DNA of 64,000 bases from Cyanobium gracile PCC 6307 (GCF_000316515.1 NC_019675.1:2443964-2507963); one strand, 5' to 3'. Counted from the stretch's first letter, positions 20,015-28,854 are shown. Notes: generated by a model not told the origin, from the letters alone. Numbers and translations are program-made.

Positions 20015-20620
20015 ATGCCGACGCTGATCCGTCGCTTCGAGCGCCTGGATGCCCGACTCGTCGCCACGGTCATGGGCACGGGGGTGGTGGTTTGCCTGGG
20101 GTTCATCGAGCTGCTGCGCAGTCCCCTGCAGCAGCTCTCCAGGGTGACGATCGAACTGCTGGCGGTGCGGGCGCTGCTGTTTCTGGCCCCACTCCTGGTG
20201 AGCCTGTTGCTGCTGCTGCGGGATGGCCCGCTGCTGCTGGGCGACCGGCGCCCCCCCGCCTCCTGGGGGCCCGACCTGCTGGCCAGCGGCCTGCTGAGCG
20301 TCGTGCTGCTCCTCTATTTCATGGCGGCGGTGATCATCACCGCCAGCCTCATGCTCAACCAGGGGGATGGGGTGGGGGAGGTGGGCTTCCTGATCGGCCA
20401 GCTGGAGCCGGCTCGCTTCGCGGCCGCCCTGGCCAGGGCGGCCGCCTATGGCGGGATCTGCGCCGCCATCTGCCTGCAGCAGGCCCGGCGCAGCGCCTCC
20501 GGCGCCGTGGGAATGGCCTCCAGGATGGCCCGGTCGCTGCGGCTGGGCATCGGGGTGATGGTCTGCCTTGATGTGCTCTGGACGATCGTCGTCGATCCCC
20601 TGCGCATGGGAGGAACCTGA
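20015..20620 (+). CDS. Membrane protein, possibly a divergent MlaE-like permease
   Basis: Hydrophobic protein of 201 aa with about five predicted membrane segments. The C-terminal part ([16 protein letters not shown], then [15 protein letters not shown] and a final hydrophobic helix) resembles the end of MlaE/YrbE permeases, and the next gene encodes an MCE domain protein, the usual partner of MlaE. The N-terminal half does not show a clear MlaE pattern and the protein is shorter than the usual ~260 aa, so it may be reduced or belong to another family. I start at ATG 20015; an upstream ATG at 19964 would almost touch the divergent ureG start. No MlaF ATPase is in the window. Confidence 0.55.
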   Translation: MPTLIRRFERLDARLVATVMGTGVVVCLGFIELLRSPLQQLSRVTIELLAVRALLFLAPLLVSLLLLLRDGPLLLGDRRPPASWGPDLLASGLLSVVLLLYFMAAVIITASLMLNQGDGVGEVGFLIGQLEPARFAAALARAAAYGGICAAICLQQARRSASGAVGMASRMARSLRLGIGVMVCLDVLWTIVVDPLRMGGT

Positions 20621-20622
20621 CC

Positions 20623-21491
20623 GTGTCCACCACCGCTACGCCGCGGCGCCCCGGCCCCCAGAGCCTGGTCTTCCTGGCCGGAGCGGTGGCCCTGCTGGGG
20701 GTGTTCGTGCTCGGGATCGCCCGCGCTGGCAACTGGCTCGCGCCCAGCGTCCGCCTGCAGTTCCGCACCCTCGACGCCGCTGGCCTGCAGACGGGCATGG
20801 CGGTGAAGATCTCGGGATTCTCCGTCGGCCAGGTGCGCCGGATCGTGCTGCAGCCCGACGCCCAGGTGCTGGTGGAACTGGAGCTGCGGGACCCCTACCG
20901 CTCCATGGTGGGTCGCCGCAGCCGGGCCGAACTGGCCCAGCTGGGGCTCCTGGGCGACAGCTACATCGCCATCACCCCCGATCCGGCGGCGATCGGCCAG
21001 CCCCCGATCGGTGATGGCGAGACGCTCGTGTTCACCAGCCACCCCGACCTCGACGACCTGCTTGCCGAGGTGGCGAGCAGCCGCATCCCCCTGCAGCGGG
21101 CCGTCAGCAGCGGCCTGAGCCTGGCGGAGACCCGCCTGCCCCGCAGCCTCGACGAGCTCGATCGCACCCTGGTCGCCAGCCGTCGCCTGGCGACCCGCCT
21201 GGAGGCGGACACCCGGCGCAGCAGCAGCGAACTCAGCCGCACCCTGGGGGCCACCCGGCCCTGGCCGAGCGGCTGGAGGGCCGGGCCGACGGCACCGCCG
21301 CGGATCTGTCCGCCCTGATCCGGCGGCTGGAGAGCACCGAATCCCAGACGCGGCCACTGCTGCTCCAGACCCTGCGCGAGCTCTCCACCATGGCCAGCGC
21401 CACCAACCGCCTGGTGAAGACGCTCAACGAGAGCTGGGTGATCGAGCTGATCGAGCGGACCGGGGAACCCCGCGGCGAGCGCGGCCGCTGA
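20623..21491 (+). pseudogene. MCE/MlaD-family lipid-transport protein, apparent frameshift
   Basis: One N-terminal membrane anchor (about 15-35) is followed by an MCE domain (LQFRTLDAAGLQTGMAVKIS, then GFSVGQVRRI and LLGDSYIAI) and a helical tail, as in cyanobacterial MlaD homologues that hold lipids between the membranes. The start is GTG 20623 with AGGAA eight bases before it. From about 21258 the original frame runs into proline-rich nonsense and stops at 21318. The -1 frame continues as a helical tail (ALAERLEGRADGTAADL ... RLVKTLNESWVIELIE) to a stop at 21489-21491. One missing G in CCCGGCCC would explain it. Either the gene is recently broken or the base is a sequencing error. Confidence 0.75.
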
Positions 21492-21515
21492 CCGCCCCGT
21501 TGGCCGCCGGCGGCG

Positions 21516-22529
21516 TCACCCCTCCACCCGGTCGGCCTGACGCAGCAGCTGCGTTGGCAACGTCACCCCGATGGCCCGGGCCGTGCGGCGATTCAGCAGC
21601 AGCAGCTTCCGGGTCACCGGCTCGAAGGCCATCGTGGCGGCGGAGCGGCCGCGCAGCACCTGCACCGCCAGGGCTCCGGCCTGGGCCCCGTCGGCCTCCG
21701 GATCCCAGCCCACCACCGCCAGGCACCCCGGCGTGGCGATGTCGGAGGGATCGACGGAATAGACCGGCAGGCGATGGCGCAGGCCGGCCGCCGCCAGGGC
21801 GGGGAAGCCCACGCTGGTGGCGTAGTCGCCCACCCGCACCAGGGCCGCCACCCGGTGGGCGGCCAGGGCGTCGGCGGCCCGGGTCACCTCCGCCGGCCCG
21901 GCCACCGGCTCAACCACGACCGCGAGGGAGCGCGGGGCCGCCTCCCGGCGCAGCAGCTCCGCTTCGAAGCTGGCGTTGGCCTCGGAGGGATTGAAGACGA
22001 GCCCCACGCTGGCCAGGCCGGGCGTGATCCGGCGGGCGAGATCGAGCTGCTCGGCCAGGGGACTGGTGCTCACCGTGCCCACCACATTGGGGCGATGGCG
22101 GGTGTAGCTGGTGCCGGCCCCGGCCCCCCAGGGGTTGGAGCAATACAGGAACACCACCGGCACCCGCGCCGGCGCGATGGCCAGGATCGCCGTCAGCGGC
22201 GGGGTGCCGATGGCCACCAGCATGTCGACCCCGGCCTCCAGCAGGTCCTTCACATGGGCGCGGCCTTTGGCCATGCTGCCGTCGGCGAAGCGCTCCAGCA
22301 GGGTCACCCCGGCCGGTGGCCGGAAACCGGCCTTGGCCAGGGCCTGCACGAACCCGCGACGGGCCGCATCGGGGGCGGCGCCCCGCACGTACTGGACGAG
22401 ACCCAGCCGCGGCGGACCTGGCGGCCGGCGGCGGGCGTTGCAGCCGGCGGCGACCAGGGTGCCGGCGGCGGCGGCCCCGCCCAGCAGGCGCAGCGCCTGG
22501 CGCCGGCTGGCCCCTGGGGTCCTGGCCAT
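21516..22529 (-). CDS. ABC-type substrate-binding lipoprotein (ABC_sub_bind family)
   Basis: Periplasmic binding-protein fold of the Pfam ABC transporter substrate-binding family (YtrF/TrpX-like group). It has a twin-Arg signal (SRRQALRLLGG) and a lipobox-like LVAAGC around residue 25-29, then the family segments PRLGLVQYVRG, DMLVAIGTPPLTAIL and VPVVFLYCSNPWGAG. Length is 337 aa. Its ATG shares one base with the ureF stop (TGATG), so it is likely translated with the urease accessory genes. No permease or ATPase of its own is nearby. The ligand is unknown; in other bacteria members bind aromatic amino acids or similar small molecules. Confidence 0.82.
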   Translation of the reverse strand: MARTPGASRRQALRLLGGAAAAGTLVAAGCNARRRPPGPPRLGLVQYVRGAAPDAARRGFVQALAKAGFRPPAGVTLLERFADGSMAKGRAHVKDLLEAGVDMLVAIGTPPLTAILAIAPARVPVVFLYCSNPWGAGAGTSYTRHRPNVVGTVSTSPLAEQLDLARRITPGLASVGLVFNPSEANASFEAELLRREAAPRSLAVVVEPVAGPAEVTRAADALAAHRVAALVRVGDYATSVGFPALAAAGLRHRLPVYSVDPSDIATPGCLAVVGWDPEADGAQAGALAVQVLRGRSAATMAFEPVTRKLLLLNRRTARAIGVTLPTQLLRQADRVEG

Positions 22530-23212
22530 CAGCTGCGGAACAACCGGGAATAGAGCTCACCATGACCCAGCTGGGCCAGTCCCGCCCCCACCCCCCCGTT
22601 CCAGAGGGCCTTGGGATCGGCCGCCACCAGCTCCGCCGCCCGGGCGGCGATGGTGGGCGCCAGGCCCAGCTGCAGCCGCTGGGCTTCGGTGGGGCCCAGG
22701 GGTACCAGCCGCACGGCGGCGCTGAGCTGGGTGGCGATCCAGCCATAGAGGTAGGCCTCGACCAGGTCCTGGTGGGCGATGTCGAGGGCCACCCCGGCCC
22801 AGGCCCAGGCCGCCGGCCAGGCCAGTCGCGGGGGCTGTTCCCCGGGCAGGGACAGATCCAGGTCGGCCAGCAGCTGCAGCAGGGAGCGGCCCATCTGGCG
22901 CTGCTGGGCCCGCACCTCGGCCGCCTCCCGCTGGGCCAGCAGCCAGCCGTCCAGGTCCAGCACCTCCCCACGGGCCGGCCCGTCCGGGGATTCACGCCAT
23001 CGGGTGAGTGCCTGCATGAGCCGGCCCAGGCTGGCGGCCTCGATCGCCAGCGCCCCCCGGGCCAGTTCCGCCTCCAGCCAGTGGGCCACCGCCTCGGCGT
23101 CGCCCAGCTCGCCGGCCTGCACAAGCACCTCCAGGCCCTCGGAGTAGCTGAAGGCCCCCACCGGCAGGGCGGGACTGACGAGCTGGAACAGCCGCAGCCG
23201 GGTGAGGCTCAT
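22529..23212 (-). CDS. ureF: Urease accessory protein UreF
   Basis: All-helical chaperone that bridges UreD and UreG during nickel insertion. Family landmarks are LFQLVSPALPVGAFSYSEGL at the N-terminus and MQALTRWRESP in the middle; the C-terminal half is variable as usual. Length is 227 aa. Its start overlaps the ureE stop by four bases (ATGA) and its stop overlaps the next gene by one, so ureE, ureF and the binding-protein gene form a tight leftward operon. Confidence 0.95.
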   Translation of the reverse strand: MSLTRLRLFQLVSPALPVGAFSYSEGLEVLVQAGELGDAEAVAHWLEAELARGALAIEAASLGRLMQALTRWRESPDGPARGEVLDLDGWLLAQREAAEVRAQQRQMGRSLLQLLADLDLSLPGEQPPRLAWPAAWAWAGVALDIAHQDLVEAYLYGWIATQLSAAVRLVPLGPTEAQRLQLGLAPTIAARAAELVAADPKALWNGGVGAGLAQLGHGELYSRLFRS

Positions 23213-23814
23213 GGGTGGGAATGGCTGTGATGGCCATGATCATGGGGACCATGGGCATGGCCGTGGTTGTGGCCGTGGCCGGAGGGGGTGTAGGCCCCGG
23301 GTTCGGGCAGAAACGGCCCGCTCATCCGCTCCACGCTCAGACCGCGATGCCGCAGCAGATCTTCGAGCACGCTGTCGGCCACCAGGCGCAGCGCGTCGCG
23401 GTGCAGCTCCATCGCCACGTGGCGGTTGCCCAGGTGATAGGCCGCCTGCAGCAGGGCCAGGGGGTCGGCGGCCCGCACCACCAGCAGCGGCTCATCGGCG
23501 GCCTCCACCACCACCAGGGGGCCACCGCCCTCCGGTGCCAGCCGGTCGCCGGGCTCCAGGGCGGCGCCGCGGGGCAGCTGCAGCAGCAGGTCCCGTCCAC
23601 AGGCGCTGCGGCGGTGGCCCCGCAGGCTGGTGCGCTCATCGGCCCGGAGCGGCAACCGCAACGGTGGCGCCGGCGCCGCCGCCTCCTCCTCCGGCCCCGG
23701 GGGCTCCCCCTGACGCAGGCGACGCACCAGCACCAGGGGCCCGGTGGCCTCGGAAACCGTCACATCAGCCGTGGCGTCGGACACCGTGCCGTCGGAAACC
23801 GTGGGGCCGGGCAT
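23209..23814 (-). CDS. ureE: Urease accessory protein UreE, nickel chaperone
   Basis: Dimeric metallochaperone that delivers nickel to urease. The N-terminal peptide-binding domain has RGHRRSACGRDLLLQLPRG, the metal-binding domain has AYHLGNRHVAMEL, and the C-terminus is a His-rich tail with ten His in the last 25 residues, a nickel buffer found in many but not all UreE. I start at ATG 23814, giving 201 aa; the first ~25 residues repeat a TVSD-like unit, so one of two in-frame GTG codons further in may be the real start. It begins 106 bases from divergent ureD. Confidence 0.92.
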   Translation of the reverse strand: MPGPTVSDGTVSDATADVTVSEATGPLVLVRRLRQGEPPGPEEEAAAPAPPLRLPLRADERTSLRGHRRSACGRDLLLQLPRGAALEPGDRLAPEGGGPLVVVEAADEPLLVVRAADPLALLQAAYHLGNRHVAMELHRDALRLVADSVLEDLLRHRGLSVERMSGPFLPEPGAYTPSGHGHNHGHAHGPHDHGHHSHSHP

Positions 23815-23920
23815 GGAGCAGGCCAGGGGTGAGGGACCATCCACCCTGGCCAGCCATCGGCCGGTGGCCCTGTGTCGGGGGCTACCGAATCCAGCCCCCC
23901 GGGGACCCACCATCAGCGCC

Positions 23921-24835
23921 ATGCAGCTCACCGCCCCTGCCCCTTGGAGAGCCCAGGCCCGGCTTCGTTTCGAGACCGGCGCCGGCGCCGGCGAAGCCAC
24001 CCGGCACCAGGGCGGGGCGACGGCGCCGCTGAAGATCCAGCGGGCCTTCGCCGCCGCCGATGGCCGCTGCGAACTGCCCCTGCTGCACACCGGCGGGGGC
24101 CTGGTGGGCGGCGATGAGCTGGCCATCGACGCCGATCTCGGCGCCGGCAGCCGCGCCCTGATCACCAGCGTGGCGGCCCAGAAGGTCTACGGGACCGTGG
24201 GCCGCTCCCGGCGGGTCCCCGCCGGCAGCTGGACCCACCAGGCGCTCGACTTCCATCTCGCCGCAGGGGCCGATCTGGAATGGCTGCCCCAGGAGCTGGT
24301 GGTCTTCCGGGACGGCCTGTTCCAGCAGAGCTGCCGGGTGGAGCTCGCCCAGGGAGCCAGCTGGCTCGGGGCGGAGGTGGTGCGGCTGGGGCGCAGCGCC
24401 GACGGCGAGACGCTTGGATCCGGCCGCTGGCGCTCCTTGCTGGAGATCCGGCGGGAGGGGCAGTGGGAACTGGTGGACCGGCTCGAGCTGGGCGGCGCGA
24501 GCCTGGAGAGCCCCCACGGACTGGGGGGACAGCCGGTGTTCGCCAGCCTGGTGTGGGCCGCCCCCGGGCCGGTGGGCGAGCCCCTGCTGGAGGCCTGTCG
24601 CGCCGAGCGCCACGGGCTGGAGGGGGCGATGGCCTGCGGCCGGCTGGAGCGGGGCCTGGTGGCCCGCTACCGGGGCCGCTCCACCCAGGCGGCCCGCTTC
24701 TGGTTCACGCGGATCTGGGCCAGGATCCGGGCCGAACGGGGGCTGGCGGCTCCGGTGCTGCCCCGGGTCTGGCCGTTCCAGGAGCAGCCCCTGAACCAGG
24801 ACCCGCTGCCGGTGACCACGGCCCGCAGCTGGTGA
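23921..24835 (+). CDS. ureD: Urease accessory protein UreD
   Basis: Scaffold protein that docks on apo-urease and carries nickel from UreFG to the active site. Recognisable segments are LPLLHTGGGLVGGDELAID, VTSVAAQKVY-like ITSVAAQKVYG and LEWLPQELVVFRDG. Length 304 aa from ATG 23921 is normal; the open frame extends further upstream but those residues are not family-like and would overlap ureE. ureD is normally directly followed by ureABC, but here five other genes (5.7 kb) intervene before ureA on the same strand. Confidence 0.95.
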   Translation: MQLTAPAPWRAQARLRFETGAGAGEATRHQGGATAPLKIQRAFAAADGRCELPLLHTGGGLVGGDELAIDADLGAGSRALITSVAAQKVYGTVGRSRRVPAGSWTHQALDFHLAAGADLEWLPQELVVFRDGLFQQSCRVELAQGASWLGAEVVRLGRSADGETLGSGRWRSLLEIRREGQWELVDRLELGGASLESPHGLGGQPVFASLVWAAPGPVGEPLLEACRAERHGLEGAMACGRLERGLVARYRGRSTQAARFWFTRIWARIRAERGLAAPVLPRVWPFQEQPLNQDPLPVTTARSW

Positions 24836-24861
24836 TCCCCGGCCAGGCGCAAAAGCGGGCC

Positions 24862-24867
24862 TAGGTT
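24862..24867 (+). promoter_or_regulatory. Candidate -10 box (TAGGTT) for the Coq4-like gene
   Basis: TAGGTT, 21 bases before ATG 24889, fits TAnnnT. It gives the inserted block its own promoter, independent of ureD. Confidence 0.45.
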
Positions 24868-24888
24868 CGCCCCAGGCGCAGCCTTCCG

Positions 24889-25572
24889 ATGCATCGCTTT
24901 CAGCTCTCCCTGCAGGCCCTGGGCCAGGCGCGCCACCTGATCGCCGTGGGCCGCAGCCAGGGGGATCTGGGCCGGATCGCCGATCTGGTCGACAGCTTCC
25001 TGGACACCCCCCAGATGGACGCCTGCATTGCCCGCTTCCGGGCCCAGCCGGGTGGGGCGGCGATGATGGATGAGCGCTATCCGCCCCTGCAACCGGATCT
25101 GGAGCGGCTGGAGGCGCTGCCGGAGGGGAGCCTCGGCCGCACCTACGCCGCCCTGATCCGCCGCTTCAACTACGACCCCGAGTTCTTCCGCCCCCGCGCC
25201 GTCGACACGGAGGGCCGCTGGCTCACCCAGCGGATCGCCACCACCCACGACATCCACCATGTGGTCAGCGGCTTCGGCACAACGCCGGTGGGGGAGAACG
25301 GCGTGCTGGCCATCACCGCCGTGCAGATCGGCTTCCCCGCCTATGTGAGCCTCACCCACGCCGCCCAGATCGCCGGGTTCCGCTTCAGGCTCGACGGCTA
25401 CGAAACCCTCAGCCGCTCCATCAGCCATGGCACCACGATCGGCTTCACCGCCCATCCCTTCGCCACGGCGCGCTGGGAGGAGGGCTGGGAGCTGCCGGTG
25501 GCGGAGTGGCGGCGGCGGCTGGGGGTGACCCTGCCGGCGGATGGGGAGTCCTACGGGATCCACCATCCCTGA
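24889..25572 (+). CDS. Coq4-family protein (227 aa)
   Basis: The Coq4 domain covers most of the protein: a helical N-terminus, then RYPPLQPDLERLEALPEGSL and the metal-site motif His120-Asp-x-x-His124-x11-Glu136 (HDIHHVVSGFGTTPVGE). In eukaryotes COQ4 acts in coenzyme Q synthesis at the C1 position of the ring. Cyanobacteria make plastoquinone and phylloquinone, not ubiquinone, so the substrate here must differ or the family has another role. It lies between ureD and ureA together with four other unrelated genes. A second, more distant member is encoded at 54567-55538. Confidence 0.85.
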   Translation: MHRFQLSLQALGQARHLIAVGRSQGDLGRIADLVDSFLDTPQMDACIARFRAQPGGAAMMDERYPPLQPDLERLEALPEGSLGRTYAALIRRFNYDPEFFRPRAVDTEGRWLTQRIATTHDIHHVVSGFGTTPVGENGVLAITAVQIGFPAYVSLTHAAQIAGFRFRLDGYETLSRSISHGTTIGFTAHPFATARWEEGWELPVAEWRRRLGVTLPADGESYGIHHP

Positions 25573-25635
25573 ACGGCCGTCCTGGGAGTGTGGTGGCCCC
25601 CGTCACCTGGGCCTCCTGAGGTTCCCCGTCCGCCC

Positions 25636-26412
25636 ATGAGCAGCGATCTGCCCTTCGGGATCCAGGCGCTGGTGGCGCTCCTGGCGGCGATCGCCGCCGG
25701 CGGGATCAACGCCCTGGCCGGCGGTGGGTCGCTGATCAGCTTTCCCGCCCTCACGTCCATCGGCCTGCCGGCGGTGATGGCCAACATCACCAACACCGTG
25801 GCCCTGGCCCCCGGCTATCTGGGCGCCACCGTGGCCCAGCGCCAGGACCTGATCGGCCAGCGGCGACGCCTCTGGCTGCTGCTGCCGGCGGGTGCCGCCG
25901 GCGGCCTGGTGGGGGGCCTGCTGCTGCTGCACACCGGCGAGCGCCTGTTCACCCAGCTGGTGCCGTTCCTGATTCTGTTCGCCTCGGGGCTGCTGGCGGT
26001 GCAGGAACCCGTGCGCGGCTGGGTGCAGCGCCGCTCCGAGCGCCACGGCCGCCGACCCTCGGAGCTCTGGGCCGTGCCGCCGGTGTTCCTGGCCGCCATC
26101 TATGGGGGCTTCTTCGGCGGCGGCCTGAGCGTGATCGTGCTGGCGGTGGTGGCCCTCAGCCTCGACGACACCCTCACCCGCCTCAACGGCCTCAAGCAGG
26201 CGGTGGCGTTCGCCACCAACCTCACCGCCGCCGCCTTTTTCCTCTTCTCCGGCCAGGTGGCCTGGGCCCTGGCGGCGGTGATGGCCATCGGCGCCATCCT
26301 CGGCGGGGCGCTGGGGGGCCGGCTGGCCGGCCGGATCCAGCCAGCCACTCTCCGCACCCTCGTGGTGGTGGTGGGCGTACTGGTGGCGCTGATGTACTTC
26401 CTCAAGACCTGA
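25636..26412 (+). CDS. TSUP/TauE-SafE family membrane permease
   Basis: Integral membrane protein of 258 aa with about eight predicted helices in two related halves. The family signature appears near the start of each half: [20 protein letters not shown] and [20 protein letters not shown] proteins export or import small anions such as sulfite or sulfonates, and the exact substrate cannot be read from the sequence. I start at ATG 25636 (MSSDLPFG), 63 bases after the Coq4-like gene; an in-frame ATG 48 bases upstream is less likely. Confidence 0.9.
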   Translation: MSSDLPFGIQALVALLAAIAAGGINALAGGGSLISFPALTSIGLPAVMANITNTVALAPGYLGATVAQRQDLIGQRRRLWLLLPAGAAGGLVGGLLLLHTGERLFTQLVPFLILFASGLLAVQEPVRGWVQRRSERHGRRPSELWAVPPVFLAAIYGGFFGGGLSVIVLAVVALSLDDTLTRLNGLKQAVAFATNLTAAAFFLFSGQVAWALAAVMAIGAILGGALGGRLAGRIQPATLRTLVVVVGVLVALMYFLKT

Positions 26413-26449
26413 GCCCAGGCCCCGTGATGGACCAGCCGGACAACGCCCC

Positions 26450-26455
26450 TAGGCT
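26450..26455 (+). promoter_or_regulatory. Candidate -10 box (TAGGCT) for lemA
   Basis: CCTAGGCTTGGG includes TAGGCT, 24 bases before ATG 26480. The same CCTAG core precedes several genes in this window. Confidence 0.45.
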
Positions 26456-26479
26456 TGGGGCCGAACCCACCGCTGGGCC

Positions 26480-27031
26480 ATGCCGCTGCTGCTGATCCTG
26501 GTGGCGGTCGCCGCCGTCGGGTTGATCCTGATCTACAACCGCCTGGCCCAGCTGCAGGTGCTGGCGGACAACGCCTGGGCCGACATCGACGTCCAGCTCA
26601 AGCGCCGCCACGACCTGATTCCCAACCTGGTGGAGACGGTGCGGGGCTACGCCAGCCACGAACAGGAGAGCTTCCGGACCGTGATCGAGGCCCGCAACGC
26701 CGCTGTGGCCGCCCGGGGACCGCGGGAGCAGCAGCAGGCGGAGCAGGCCCTGGGGGCATCGCTCGGCCAGCTCTTCGCCCTGGCGGAGGCCTACCCGGCC
26801 CTGAGGGCGGTGGAGAGCTTCCAGACCCTGCAGTCCAACCTCAGCCAGATCGAGGAGACGCTCCAGAGCGCACGGCGCTACTACAACGCGGTGGTGCGCG
26901 ACCTCAACACGGCGATCGTGCAGTTCCCCTCCAACCTGGTGGCCGGCAGCTTCGCGATCCTTCCGCGCACGTACTTCGAGCTGGAGAACCCGGCCGAAGC
27001 GGCCGTCCCCGCCGTCCGCTTCGATGGCTGA
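26480..27031 (+). CDS. lemA: LemA family protein
   Basis: Small membrane-anchored coiled-coil protein of 183 aa. One N-terminal membrane segment (about 1-20) is followed by the LemA core: LQVLADNAWADIDVQLKRRH, then DLIPNLVETVRGYASHE and QSNLSQIEETLQSARRYYNA, and the final FPSNLVA with FELENP. Function is unsettled, but LemA genes are very often next to DUF2207 or TPM-domain genes, and this one overlaps a DUF2207 gene by eight bases. The two are thus likely made together and may form a membrane complex. Confidence 0.94.
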   Translation: MPLLLILVAVAAVGLILIYNRLAQLQVLADNAWADIDVQLKRRHDLIPNLVETVRGYASHEQESFRTVIEARNAAVAARGPREQQQAEQALGASLGQLFALAEAYPALRAVESFQTLQSNLSQIEETLQSARRYYNAVVRDLNTAIVQFPSNLVAGSFAILPRTYFELENPAEAAVPAVRFDG

Positions 27032-28826
27032 GGGCCCTACGGCCGCCCGGCGGCGGCTGCGGAGCTGGCGCTGGGGGCTGGGGGGGCTGCTCGGCCTGGC
27101 CCTGACGCTGCTGCTCCTGGCCCCCTGGGGGGCCGGCGCCACCCTCAGCGCCGCCGAGCGCCAGCTCACGCTCACCGATTTCCAGATGCAGGCGGTGGTG
27201 GAGCCCACCGGTGCCGTGCAGGTGAGCGAAACCCTCACCGCCCGCTTCGATGGCTCCTGGAACGGCTTGGTGCGCCAGATCCCCCTGCTGGCCCGGCGTC
27301 CCGGCGGGCTCGAACCCCTCGGGCTGCGGGTGCTCGCGGTCACCGACCCCGAGGGCCGGCCCTATCGCTACGAGAGCAGCCACCCCGGCGCCGACCTGAA
27401 ACTGAAGATCTGGATCCCCGGCGCCGAGAACACCAGCCGCACGGCCGTGATCAGCTACCGCCTGAAGCGCGGTCTGCGCTTCTACCCGGACCACGACGAG
27501 TTCAACTGGAACGTGACCGGCAACGCCTGGGAGGTGCCGATCGAGCGGGCCTCGGCCCGGGTGCAGCTGCCGCCAGCTGTTTCCGGACTCCACGCTTCGG
27601 TGTACACCGGGCCCAGCGGCGCCCGGGGGCACGACGCCACCCTGACGATCGGCGCTGACGCGGTGGCCAGCAGCACCACCCGGCGGCTGGAGCCCGGCGA
27701 GGGCTTCACCTTGGCGGTGGGCTTCGCCAAGGGGCTGGTGCCGCTGCCGTCGGCCCTGGCCCAATGGATCGACTGGTGGCTGGCGCGTCTGAGCCTGCTG
27801 CTCCCCTTGCTGTGCACCGGCGTGCTGGGACCGCTCTGGTGGCGGATCGGCCGGGATCCGGCCCTCGGCGCGGTGCCGGTGGCCTATGAACCCCCCGAGG
27901 GGCTGCCGCCGGCGGTGCTGGGCAGCCTGGTGGCGGAGCAGGTGAGCGGATCCGCCCTGTCGGCCACCCTGGTGGCGCTGGCGGTGAAGGGCCAGCTGCG
28001 CATCGAACAGGACCAGCAGAAGCTGCTGTTCCTGAACCTGGGCAAGCGCTATGTGTTCACCCTGCTGGGCGAGCCGGCCCAGCGGTCAGCGCTGCTGCCC
28101 CACGAGGCCTATCTGCTCGAGACGCTGTTTCCATCGGCGGAGCCTGGAGCCACGGTCAGCACCCAGGAGCTCCGGGAGCACTACTACGTCCATGTGCCCG
28201 GCTTCGAGCATCGGGTGATGCAGGCGGTGCTGGCGGAGACGTTCTTCCGGCGCTGGCCGGAAACGGTGCGTGTCCTTACCTTCTTCGGTGGCCTTGGACT
28301 GGCCGCCGGAGTTGTCGTCCTCGCCGCGGCGCTGCTGCCCCACGACATCGTCATGCTGCAGGGGGTGGCGCACCCCGTGGTGATCCTGGTGTCCCTGGCG
28401 CTGACCGTGGTGCTGGTGGGCGTGTTCGCCTGGATCATGCCCAGCCGCACCACCCGCGGCACGGCGGTGCTGCGCCAGACCCTCGGCTTCCAGGAGTTCC
28501 TGCGCCGCGTGGAGGTGCCGCGGCTGGAGCGGCTGGTGCTGACGCCGGAGCTGTTCGAGCGCTACCTGCCCTACGCCATGGTGGCTGGCCTGACGCGCCA
28601 GTGGACGTCCGCGTTCCAGGGCATCCTGCAAGAGCCGCCCAGCTGGTACGTCGGCGACGGCATCGACTTCGATGCCAACGACTTCGGCACCAGCCTCGAG
28701 GACTGCTTCAGCACCACCACCGGCGCCATGCAGTCGTCGCCGAGCAGCTCCAGCAGCTCCAGCGGCAGCTCCGGCGGGGGCAGCTCCGGGGGCGGTGACG
28801 GCGGTGGCGGCGGCGGCGGCTTCTGA
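27024..28826 (+). CDS. DUF2207 domain membrane protein with Gly/Ser tail
   Basis: 600-aa membrane protein. A signal or anchor segment (about 18-38) leads into the DUF2207 extracytoplasmic domain (about 45-235; FQMQAVVEPTGAVQVSETLT, DHDEFNWNVTGNAWEVPIE). Two or more membrane helices follow at about 245-270 and 420-475, with a cytoplasmic winged-helix-like segment between them. The last 25 residues are a Ser/Gly tail (SSSGSSGGGSSGGG ... GGGF), a feature shared with many DUF2207 and TPM-domain proteins. It overlaps lemA and is probably its partner. The biochemical role is unknown. Confidence 0.9.
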   Translation: MAEGPTAARRRLRSWRWGLGGLLGLALTLLLLAPWGAGATLSAAERQLTLTDFQMQAVVEPTGAVQVSETLTARFDGSWNGLVRQIPLLARRPGGLEPLGLRVLAVTDPEGRPYRYESSHPGADLKLKIWIPGAENTSRTAVISYRLKRGLRFYPDHDEFNWNVTGNAWEVPIERASARVQLPPAVSGLHASVYTGPSGARGHDATLTIGADAVASSTTRRLEPGEGFTLAVGFAKGLVPLPSALAQWIDWWLARLSLLLPLLCTGVLGPLWWRIGRDPALGAVPVAYEPPEGLPPAVLGSLVAEQVSGSALSATLVALAVKGQLRIEQDQQKLLFLNLGKRYVFTLLGEPAQRSALLPHEAYLLETLFPSAEPGATVSTQELREHYYVHVPGFEHRVMQAVLAETFFRRWPETVRVLTFFGGLGLAAGVVVLAAALLPHDIVMLQGVAHPVVILVSLALTVVLVGVFAWIMPSRTTRGTAVLRQTLGFQEFLRRVEVPRLERLVLTPELFERYLPYAMVAGLTRQWTSAFQGILQEPPSWYVGDGIDFDANDFGTSLEDCFSTTTGAMQSSPSSSSSSSGSSGGGSSGGGDGGGGGGGF

Positions 28827-28854
28827 CCACCGGGGCGGGGGCCACCGCCAGGCC

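Noticed and set aside
21250-21262. Programmed -1 frameshifting in the MCE gene
   Set aside because: No slippery heptamer in the right frame (ACC CGG CCC TGG) and no reason for regulation; a lost G is simpler.
23872-23885. GTG-N8-TAC as an NtcA site between ureE and ureD
   Set aside because: It has one mismatch and there is no acceptable -10 box 22 bases downstream.
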